NCBI GenBank assembly: GCA_023425865.1
Contig: JAFABV010000056.1
Coordinates: 1 to 64,000, forward strand
DNA: 64,000 nucleotides
Direction: 5' to 3'
Origin: Bacteroidota bacterium
GTDB lineage: Bacteria > Bacteroidota > Bacteroidia > Bacteroidales > Bacteroidaceae
Shown here: one piece after another, positions 33,499-41,500 of the stretch
Layout of the letters: each line of letters starts with the position of its first letter
How positions within the stretch are numbered: the stretch's first letter is position 1
Translations under genes and position numbers: made by a program
Notes under the pieces: generated by a model
The model's input: only the letters and a program-made list of their open reading frames with translations
What the model was told of the DNA's origin: nothing
Databases searched by the model: none

Positions 33499-34476
33499 TC
33501 AATAGTTCCTGTTCATCATCTGCTCCGCGTAGCGGCGCAGTTCGCTCTTTCGCTCCTCATCCACCTGCACCGCACTGATATATTTCTGGCTTTGCTCAAA
33601 ATAATAGGCTATCTTTTCTTTAGCCAACCGGTCTATGCCAATCTCATTATATAAGGTGGTAACAGCCTTTACCTTTTCCTCGCGGTCGAAGTTCTCGGCA
33701 TTGAGCCAGCGCATCAACTCCTCGCGCTGTGCCGTGTTGGCCCGGTTGAAGGCATTGATCAGCATATAGGTTTTCTTGTTCGACACGATATCCCCGCCCA
33801 CGGCCTTGCCAAACACCTTCGGGTCGCCGTACACGTCGAGATAGTCGTCTTGCAGCTGAAACGCCAGACCAATCTGTTCGCCAAACTTGTAGAGGTGGTT
33901 GCTATCCTCCTCATTTGCACCCGCCAGTATGGCGCCTATCTTGAGGGCGCATGCCAACAGCACACTGGTTTTGAGGCGAATCATCTCAATGTATTCTTCC
34001 TCACTGACATCGCTCCGAGTCTCAAAGTCAATGTCGAACTGCTGTCCCTCGCCAATCTCCAACGCCGTCTCGGTGAAGAGGTCGAGCACACACTTGAGCT
34101 TGTCTTGCGGACAGGTGTTCATGTGGCTGTAAGCCAGCACCAGCATCGAATCGCCCGAAAGAATGGCCTGATTGGCATTCCATTTCTTATGAACGGTTTC
34201 GTGGCCACGCCTCAAGTCGGCATTGTCCATGAGGTCATCATGCAACAAGGTATAGTTATGATAGGTCTCAAGCCCAATGGCAGGCTCGACAATGCTTTCC
34301 GGGTCATCCTTATAGAGATTATAGGCCAGCAGCATCAGTAGCGGACGAATGCGCTTGCCGCCCATAGACAACACATAGTTGATGGGGTCATACAAGTTGT
34401 CTGGTTTGCGCTGGCACCGCATTTGCGACAAGGCCGCGTTGATATTCTCTAAAAGGGTATCTGCTGAATATATCAT
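33499..34476 (-). CDS. Trans-polyprenyl diphosphate synthase
   Basis: 325 residues. Condenses isopentenyl units on an allylic primer, probably to make the menaquinone side chain. Both aspartate-rich motifs are intact: LLHDDLMDNADLRRG (first DDxxD at 80-84) and QLQDDYLDVYGD (second at 210-214). GGKRIRPLLMLL (39-50) binds diphosphate. Chain length is set by residues before the first motif (TYHNYTLLHD: Tyr at -5 from D80 could restrict length). That prediction is weak, and geranylgeranyl to octaprenyl products are all possible. First gene of a unit with tatD; no consensus promoter is obvious in the 160 bp upstream. Confidence 0.9.
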   Translation of the reverse strand: MIYSADTLLENINAALSQMRCQRKPDNLYDPINYVLSMGGKRIRPLLMLLAYNLYKDDPESIVEPAIGLETYHNYTLLHDDLMDNADLRRGHETVHKKWNANQAILSGDSMLVLAYSHMNTCPQDKLKCVLDLFTETALEIGEGQQFDIDFETRSDVSEEEYIEMIRLKTSVLLACALKIGAILAGANEEDSNHLYKFGEQIGLAFQLQDDYLDVYGDPKVFGKAVGGDIVSNKKTYMLINAFNRANTAQREELMRWLNAENFDREEKVKAVTTLYNEIGIDRLAKEKIAYYFEQSQKYISAVQVDEERKSELRRYAEQMMNRNY

Positions 34477-34616
34477 CTGTCAATCTTTATTATCAAATTA
34501 TAGGGTATTAGGCAAAATAATGGTACAGGTATTGTCATTGACAATAATCTTCTTGCCCGTTCGTTATTCTTGCGATATTCGCATTGCAAATTTAATGCAA
34601 TTCTTGAAAAAAGCGG

Positions 34617-34624
34617 TAACTTTG
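34617..34624 (+). promoter_or_regulatory. -7 box for porQ
   Basis: TAACTTTG, 13 bp before the first porQ ATG, implying a leader of only about 10 nt. No convincing -33. Confidence 0.5.
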
Positions 34625-34637
34625 CCAAACAATTAGA

Positions 34638-35594
34638 ATGAAATCAATGAAAAAATCCGTTTTCGCGTTGCTTATGTTGCTTTTTCCTGTAGCCCTCATG
34701 GCGCAGGAAGAAAGTCGAACGGAATATAACTTTCTCAGGTTGCCGGTCAGTGCCCATGCGGCAGCGTTGGGAGGCGACAACATCACCCTGATAGAAGATG
34801 ACGAAGCCCTCATCTTTCACAATCCCGCCTTGCTGTCGTCGGTCAACGACAAGACCATCAACATCAACTACATGAACTATATGTCGGGGGCCAACACCGC
34901 CAGCGCAGCCTTCAACCGCATTGTGAGGGAGCGCGCCTCCTGGGCCGTCTCGGCGCAGTATATCGACTATGGCACCATGAAGCAAACCGACGAGAACAAT
35001 ATCCAGACAGGCGAGTTCTCAGCCCGCGACATCTCTATAGCCGGCTATTTCTCCTACCTGCTCACCGACCGGCTGTCGGGTGGTATAGCCGCCAAGCTGA
35101 TTACCTCTTACATCGGCGATTACAACTCACTTGGATTTGGCGTAGACTTAGGTGTGAACTATTACGACCCCGACCGAGAGTGGTCGCTGTCATTCGTACT
35201 CAAAAACCTTGGCGGACAACTCAAGGCCTATGACGAGACCTTCGAGCGTATGCCCTTCGACATACAGGCTGGCGTAAGCAAGCGTTTCGGCAGCAGCCCC
35301 CTCCGTCTGTCGGCAACCCTGGTCGACCTCAACCACTTAGACTATAAATTTCTCAACCACATTGTCGTGGGTGCCGACCTGCTGCTCACCGAAAGCCTGT
35401 GGATAGGCGGGGGCTACAATTTCAGGCGGGCCGATGAAATGAAGATACAGTCATCTGACGGCAAAAGCAGCCACGGCGCCGGACTGTCGTTGGGTGCCGG
35501 TCTCAACTTAGAGCGGTTTAAGCTCAACGTGGCCTACGGCAAATACCATGTGTCGAGCTCCAGCATCGTACTCAATGTAGGCTTTAGTCTTTAG
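34638..35594 (+). CDS. porQ: Type IX secretion system outer-membrane protein PorQ
   Basis: 318 residues with a signal peptide (about 1-23, cleavage after ALMA). The remaining sequence is a PorV/PorQ-type 14-strand FadL-like barrel: EYNFLRLPVSAHAAALGGDN at the mature N-terminus, DEALIFHNPALLSS, WAVSAQYIDYGTM, and a C-terminal strand ending in phenylalanine-Ser-Leu (LNVGFSL). In Porphyromonas gingivalis PorQ is needed for T9SS function and cooperates with PorZ/PorV. Two start codons are close together (34638 and 34647); both give a normal signal peptide. It is 27 bp upstream of cmk on the same strand. Confidence 0.87.
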   Translation: MKSMKKSVFALLMLLFPVALMAQEESRTEYNFLRLPVSAHAAALGGDNITLIEDDEALIFHNPALLSSVNDKTININYMNYMSGANTASAAFNRIVRERASWAVSAQYIDYGTMKQTDENNIQTGEFSARDISIAGYFSYLLTDRLSGGIAAKLITSYIGDYNSLGFGVDLGVNYYDPDREWSLSFVLKNLGGQLKAYDETFERMPFDIQAGVSKRFGSSPLRLSATLVDLNHLDYKFLNHIVVGADLLLTESLWIGGGYNFRRADEMKIQSSDGKSSHGAGLSLGAGLNLERFKLNVAYGKYHVSSSSIVLNVGFSL

Positions 35595-35621
35595 AATCAA
35601 TACTCAGTATCACAACGTATT

Positions 35622-36320
35622 ATGACAAACAAGATAACAATAGCAATCGACGGTTTCTCTTCGTGCGGCAAGAGTACCATGGCCAAAGACCTGGCCCGGA
35701 AAATAGGTTATGTATATGTAGACACCGGCGCCATGTACCGCGCGGTAACCCTCTATGCGCTACGCCATAATCTGTTTACCGCAGATGGAGAAGTAAAGAC
35801 AGCGGAATTAGAGCGGCTGATGCCTGACATACACATCACGTTTCGTGTCAATGCCGCCACAGGTCGCCCCGACACTTACCTGAACGGCGAACTGGTGGAA
35901 GACGAAATTCGCGGCATGGCCGTGAGCGGTAAGGTGAGCCCCATCGCCGCCATTCCGTTTGTGCGTCAGGCCATGGTAGAACAGCAGCGGCAGATGGGCA
36001 AAGACAAAGGCGTGGTGATGGACGGCCGGGACATTGGCACCAGCGTATTTCCTGATGCCGAACTCAAGATTTTTGTCACCGCCTCTGCCGAGGTACGTGC
36101 CCAGCGTCGCTACGACGAGCTGCAGGCAAAGGGTATGCCTGCCGACTTCGACGAGATACTGAAGAATGTCAAGGAGCGCGACGACATGGATATGCACCGT
36201 GAGGTGTCGCCCCTGCACAAGGCCAGCGATGCCGTTGAACTCGACAACAGCCATCTCACCATCGAGGAGCAGAACCAGTGGCTCATGGCACATTACAACA
36301 GGGCTATAGGCGCTGAGTAA
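35622..36320 (+). CDS. cmk: Cytidylate kinase
   Basis: Phosphorylates CMP and dCMP to the diphosphates. 232 residues; P-loop GFSSCGKS at 11-18, YVDTGAMYRAVTLYAL, GRDIGTSVFPDAELKIFVTA and RAQRRYDELQ are family signatures. It overlaps nothing and follows porQ by 27 bp, probably the same transcript. In many Bacteroidales ispH follows cmk; here cmk is followed by an unusual long hairpin and then glnA, and ispH is 9 kb away. Confidence 0.96.
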   Translation: MTNKITIAIDGFSSCGKSTMAKDLARKIGYVYVDTGAMYRAVTLYALRHNLFTADGEVKTAELERLMPDIHITFRVNAATGRPDTYLNGELVEDEIRGMAVSGKVSPIAAIPFVRQAMVEQQRQMGKDKGVVMDGRDIGTSVFPDAELKIFVTASAEVRAQRRYDELQAKGMPADFDEILKNVKERDDMDMHREVSPLHKASDAVELDNSHLTIEEQNQWLMAHYNRAIGAE

Positions 36321-36329
36321 CTCAAAGCG

Positions 36330-36386
36330 TTGTCTTGAAGGCACGTCACATCGGGTAGACACGCCGATGTGATGCCTTCAAGACAA
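36330..36386. terminator. Long hairpin after cmk
   Basis: TTGTCTTGAAGGCA + TCACATCGG (36330-36354) pairs with CCGATGTGA + TGCCTTCAAGACAA (36364-36386): about 23 pairs with a small bulge and a 9-nt loop. Neither strand has a T-run, so it could be an RNA-stabilising or Rho-dependent 3' end instead of a standard terminator. Confidence 0.55.
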
Positions 36387-36554
36387 TCACCTCCAAACCA
36401 TCTTACTTGTAACTCTTTGCATACTTGTTGTTTGACATGCAATGGTTAGAGTAGAAGTATCAACCCATAGCAGGTTGATACAAATGCCTTAGAGACGCTG
36501 CCGATATATTTTTTTCGCATAATCGACACCGGCAGCTCTATTTTTCTCTTTTCT

Positions 36555-36586
36555 TTTGTGCGATAAGCATATTTATCGTATATTTG
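36555..36586 (+). promoter_or_regulatory. Promoter of glnA
   Basis: TTTG (36555-36558), 20-bp spacer, TATATTTG (36579-36586): a full match. It overlaps an upstream in-frame TTG, so translation must begin at the ATG at 36614. Confidence 0.8.
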
Positions 36587-36613
36587 CCCCATGAAACTTT
36601 AAAACACATCACT

Positions 36614-38125
36614 ATGAACAGCGAACAACTTACCTTGAACGCCAATATCTTGGTAGACCAACTCAAGAAGTCGCCTGCAGACTTCACCCGTGAGGACATC
36701 ATCCAGTTTGTCAAGAACAACAATATCCGTCTTGTCAATTTCATGTACCCCGGCGGCGATGGCAGACTCAAGACGCTCAACTTCGTCATTTCCGACCTCG
36801 CCTACCTGCGGTCTATACTCACCTGCGGAGAACGTGTTGACGGTTCAAGCCTGTTCGAGTTCATCCACGCGGGCAGTTCCGACCTCTACGTCGTTCCGCG
36901 CTACTCCACGGCCTTCCTCGACCCCTTCAGCGAGACGCCTACGCTATGCCTGCTCTGCTCGTTCTTCGACAAAGACGGACAACCGTTAGCTTCCTCGCCC
37001 GAACATACGTTGAGCAAGGCCCTGAAGGCTTTTCACGACGCCACCGGGCTCGACTTCGAGGCCATGGGCGAACTCGAATACTATGTCATCAGTCCGTCGG
37101 CCGAGGTGTTTCCTGCCCGCGACCAGCGTGGCTACCACGAAAGCGCGCCCTATGCTAAGATGGGAGCCTTTCGCCAGAAGTGCATGCGCTACATCGCGCA
37201 GACAGGAGGACATATCAAATACGGTCATACAGAGGTGGGCTGCTTCGAGCAAAACGGACTGCTGTATGAGCAGAACGAGATAGAGTTTCTGCCCATTCCG
37301 GCCCTGAGGGCCGCCGACGAGCTGGTGATTGCCAAGTGGGTGATTCGTAACCTGGCATGGCAAGAAGGGCTCAACGTCACCTTCGCCCCAAAGATTACAG
37401 AGGGCAAGGCGGGTTCCGGACTTCACATACACATGCGCCTCTCGGCCGAGGGCAGAAATATGCTCATAGACCATGGCAAGCTCAGCGAGGCCGGACGCAA
37501 GGCCATAGCGGGTCTCATGGAGCTGGCACCCAGCCTGACAGCCTTTGGCAACAAGATACCCACGTCTTATTTCCGTTTGGTGCCCCATCAGGAGGCACCC
37601 ACCAACGTATGCTGGGGCATAAGCAACCGCAGCGTATTGGTACGCATACCTTTGGGATGGACCTCGGGAGTAGACATGAGTCATGTGGCCAACCCTTTGG
37701 AGCAGGAGGTGATGCCCGAAGAAAGGGGAAGTGCCAAGCAGACCTTCGAGATACGCTCGGGCGACGGCTCGGCCGACGTTTACCAGTATCTTGCGGCACT
37801 CTGCGTGGCTTGCCGCCACGGTTTTGAGATGCCCAATGCCATGGAGGTGGCCGAAAAAACCTACGCCGATGGTGATATCAACGACGCGGCCAATGCAGCG
37901 CGACTGGCAACGCTCGACCAGTTGCCCGACAGTTGCGCCGCGTCGGCCGACTGCCTACAACGCCAGCGTAAGATCTATGAAGAGCAAGACATCTTCGACC
38001 CTGGCATGCTCGATGCCATCATCAGGCAGCTGCAGGCCTTCGACGACCGCACCCTGCGACAAGACCTCAGCGGCGACAAGCAACGCACCATGCAATTGGT
38101 AAAGCGCTTTTTCCAATGCGGATGA
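36614..38125 (+). CDS. glnA: Glutamine synthetase
   Basis: Makes glutamine from glutamate, ammonia and ATP. 503 residues, start chosen by the promoter position. N-terminal beta-grasp region contains MYPGGDGRLKTLNFVI, followed by DGSSLFEF, the catalytic domain with GELEYYVI (metal-binding Glu), KITEGKAGSGLHIHM (His loop), NKIPTSYFRLVPHQEAPTNV and RSGDGSADVYQYLAAL. Length and motifs fit the GlnA-like type I group; it is clearly not the 730-residue type III enzyme of Bacteroides fragilis. The NLYDLPPEE adenylylation site of enterobacterial GlnA is not seen, so regulation by adenylylation is unlikely. Single gene between its own promoter and a strong terminator. Confidence 0.95.
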   Translation: MNSEQLTLNANILVDQLKKSPADFTREDIIQFVKNNNIRLVNFMYPGGDGRLKTLNFVISDLAYLRSILTCGERVDGSSLFEFIHAGSSDLYVVPRYSTAFLDPFSETPTLCLLCSFFDKDGQPLASSPEHTLSKALKAFHDATGLDFEAMGELEYYVISPSAEVFPARDQRGYHESAPYAKMGAFRQKCMRYIAQTGGHIKYGHTEVGCFEQNGLLYEQNEIEFLPIPALRAADELVIAKWVIRNLAWQEGLNVTFAPKITEGKAGSGLHIHMRLSAEGRNMLIDHGKLSEAGRKAIAGLMELAPSLTAFGNKIPTSYFRLVPHQEAPTNVCWGISNRSVLVRIPLGWTSGVDMSHVANPLEQEVMPEERGSAKQTFEIRSGDGSADVYQYLAALCVACRHGFEMPNAMEVAEKTYADGDINDAANAARLATLDQLPDSCAASADCLQRQRKIYEEQDIFDPGMLDAIIRQLQAFDDRTLRQDLSGDKQRTMQLVKRFFQCG

Positions 38126-38174
38126 GGCATGACAACATGGTTATGACTCAACAAACGTTACGTTTATAACATCA

Positions 38175-38211
38175 GAAAACGGCTTTAAGACAACATCTTA
38201 AAGCCGTTTTC
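38175..38211 (+). terminator. Intrinsic terminator after glnA
   Basis: GAAAACGGCTTTAAGA and TCTTAAAGCCGTTTTC form a perfect 16-bp stem around CAACA. The stem ends supply A and T runs on both sides, so it can act in both directions. Confidence 0.85.
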
Positions 38212-38254
38212 ATGAAGTATTACATCCCTCAAACTCACATGCTTCCGGTAAAGT

Positions 38255-38364
38255 CATCCGATAGTTCTATATAGAATTATCCAGTGGTTTTATATAGAAT
38301 CATTCGATGGTTCTATATAGAAATATCCAATGTTTTTATATGGAATTATCCGATGGTTCTTATA
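38255..38364. repeat. 23-bp dual-palindrome tandem array 3
   Basis: About 4.7 units in 23-bp register, starting at 38255, 38278, 38301, 38324 and 38347. Units 1 and 3 carry a perfect TTCTATATAGAA. The fourth unit is altered in both palindromes (CCAATGTTTTTATATGGAA). It is isolated between two hairpins and so lies outside both flanking transcripts. Confidence 0.93.
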
Positions 38365-38486
38365 GTGTCATGAGCCAATAAGCCTGTCAGCGCCGGGCAC
38401 GGACAGGCTTGAGGCCCGACGGCAAGCGCCAATAAAAAGGGTGACAGGCGGCACGACGTATCACCCCAATGACCACATGAAGTAAA

Positions 38487-38521
38487 AAAAGCCCTAAAAA
38501 ACCAAGCAACGATGGGCTTTT
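38487..38521 (+). terminator. Hairpin upstream of the macroglobulin promoter
   Basis: AAAAGCCC (38487-38494) pairs with GGGCTTTT (38514-38521) around a 19-nt loop. It insulates the next promoter from upstream reads. Confidence 0.5.
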
Positions 38522-38535
38522 CTGAATATATTGTT

Positions 38536-38543
38536 TATCTTTG
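38536..38543 (+). promoter_or_regulatory. -7 box for the macroglobulin/DUF1573 unit
   Basis: TATCTTTG, 26 bp before the ATG at 38570. No TTTG at the -33 distance. Confidence 0.55.
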
Positions 38544-38569
38544 CAAGTATCATCATCGAGACACCTTTT

Positions 38570-41500
38570 ATGAAGAAATTAGCTTTTATCCTTACCTTGT
38601 TGCTTATGCCAGTCATGATGTTTGCGGACAGTTATACCACGCTTTGGAAACAAGTGACCGACGCACAGGCCAAAGACCTACCCAGAACCCAGATGGAGGT
38701 TCTGAACCAGATTGCCAACAAGGCGGCCAGAGATAAGGCCTATGGCCACTTGCTGAAGGCACAGCTCATGCTGGCCGCGGTAAACACGCAGATATCGCCC
38801 GACTCTACCGACGTTGAAATCAGTAGGATAGAACAGAAGGAGCAGCAGGCCAAGGATGTCGTGCTCAAGGCAGTGTACGATGCCGTGTTGGGAAAACTCT
38901 ACGCCTACAAGTCTGAAGAGGCCAAGAGCAAGAATTGGTATGCCAAGGCGATGGCCAATCCCGCCATGCTGGCACAGCACAAATGTATCGAATACAAGCC
39001 AGCCATCATAGAGGGCGTCGACAGTAAGGTTTTCAACGACGACCTGCTTCATGTCATCGGTATCTTGGCAGAAGACTATAATACCATGACGGAGTATTAC
39101 AAAGCCAAGGGCTATCGCGGCGCTGCCTGCATGAGCGCCATTCAGGGGCTGCTGAAAACCTGCACCGACCAAAGGCGCGAGGCCAACAAGTCGAAGTACC
39201 TCTTGCAGATCGACACGCTCATGCAGCAATATGGCGACCTGCTCGAAGCTGGCGAACTGGCCATTGCCCGCTACCAGTATTTGGCCACTGCCACCGACGT
39301 GACGGTAGAAGACCGCGTGAACTATATCAACTACGCGTTGGCGCACTGGGGAGCATGGCCCCGAATGAATATCCTGCGCAATGCCATGAGCGACCTGCAG
39401 CAGCCCTCGTTTATCATCAACGTGGGCGACAACATGATGCTGCCCAACAAGCCCCGCAAGATATTTATCAATAACCTGCGAAACATTTCGACGCTCAATG
39501 TCAACATCTATAAGGTCAATGTCAAAGGCGACATTAAGCTCGACCCATCAGACAAAGACGATTACGCCCGACTGGCAAAGGTGATGACCCCTACCCCCGT
39601 GCAGACGCTGACCCGCCGCTATGTGGGGTTGCCCGCCTGGAAGGAAATTGGCGACTCGCTCACCATCGACCCCTTGCCTGTGGGCGTATACCTGGTAGAA
39701 GCCTCTACCGACAACAACAGCATTGAGCCGCGCCGCAACCTGCTGCGCGTGAGCAACCTTTATATGATGTACGAGGCCTTGCCTGATAACCGTATGCGCA
39801 TAGCCGTGGTCAACGCCACCACTGGCAAGGCCGTACCGGGAGCCCATGTGCGCGTGACGCTCAACCCGTACGACAAGAAGAGCGACACCGAACTTCTGCT
39901 GACCGACAAGAACGGTGAGGCCGATTACTCCTTCAACAAACGCATGCCAAGGTCGATATGGGTGTACACCGACGACGACACGGCGTGCCGTGAATATCGG
40001 GCCAATAACAACTACTATTATTGGGATGGTAAACAGAAAGAAACGCGACTGAATATTTTCACCGACCGCTCGATTTACCGCCCGGGACAAACCGTGCATG
40101 TCAGTGGACTGCTGTATCAAGTGAACCACGACCTGTTGACCTCAGAGACACTCAACCAGCGCAGCGTACCGTTGACGCTGATGGATGTCAATGGCAAAAT
40201 AGTAGACACAAAGACCTTGACGACCGATGATTTTGGCAAGGTGTCGACCGAGTTTAGTTTGCCCCAGAGTGGCTTGACAGGGCGTTACGACATCGTTTCG
40301 ACGACTGAAGGTGTTGTCGGCTCGGTAACATTCCAGGTGGAACAATACAAGCGTCCCACATTCCAGGTGGAATTTGACAAGTACGACAAAACCTACCAAC
40401 TGGGCGACACCGTTACCCTGAGGGGCGTGGCCAAGAGTTACGCGGGAGTGCCCGTACGTGGCGGCAAGGTGAGCTATACCGTGGAACGGCGAAGGAGCAT
40501 ATGGTGGCGCTATTCGGGAAGCGACTTCAATGTGACCATGTTGACAGACTCTGCCACCACTGACGACAACGGTGCCTTTGAGGTGAAGATGCCCATGCTC
40601 TATCCTGAAGATGTAGACACCAACCGCCCGTTCTATTACACCATGCACGTGAGCGCCAAGGTGACGGATATGGCCGGCGAGACCCACGAGGGCACGGCGT
40701 CGATTCCGCTGAGCAACCGTACGTCGATGCTCACCTCTGACCTGCCCGCCCGCAGTGTGCGTGAGGAGCTCAAGACCATGAAGTTTACCCGCCAGAACGT
40801 TGCCGGCGAAAGCATACCGGGCAAGGTGTCGTATCGCTTCGACCAAGAGCCTTGGCGCACGGCGCAGGCCAACGAGAACATCGCGCTCGACAACAAACTG
40901 ACTCCCGGACGTCATCAGTTGGTAGCCATCTGCGAAGACGACACGCTGAAGCAAGAGGTGATCGTGTTCAACCTCAACGACAAGCATCCCGTCATAGAAA
41001 CCCACGACTGGTATTACCTCTCAGCCACCCAGTTTGCCGAGGGCAAGCCCGTGTACTTGCAATATGGTTCGTCTGACGAAATTACCCAGGTGTACTATAC
41101 CTTGCTGGCCGGAAACAAGGTGATAGAACGGGGTACGAAGGTGCTCAACAACGAGGTGGCTACACGCAAGCTCACGTATAAAAAAGATTATGGCGACGGT
41201 ATCACCGTGACGATGGCTTGGGTGAAAGACGGCAAGCTGTATCATCATTCTGCCCAGATTACAAGGCCACAGCCCGACCGGGAGCTGAAGATGCAGTGGA
41301 AGACATTCCGCGATAAGCTTACGCCGGGCCAAAAAGAAGAGTGGACACTGAGCATTGTCGACCCGCAGGGCAAACCCGCCCAAGCCCAACTCATGGCTAC
41401 ACTGTACGACAAGAGTCTCGATGCCATCATGCCGCACCAGTGGCGGTTTAACCAGAACTACTACAACTCTCTGCCCAGCACCCAGTGGACCGGCATACGC

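Larger units (their letters stand above)
38126..38569. other. Intergenic region with terminators, 23-bp array 3 and promoter
   Basis: 444 bp. Order: glnA terminator (38175-38211), repeat array (38255-38364), GC-rich stretch with CCTGTC/GACAGG inverted repeat (near 38380-38410), hairpin 38487-38521, then the -7 box of the macroglobulin gene. No gene. Confidence 0.7.
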
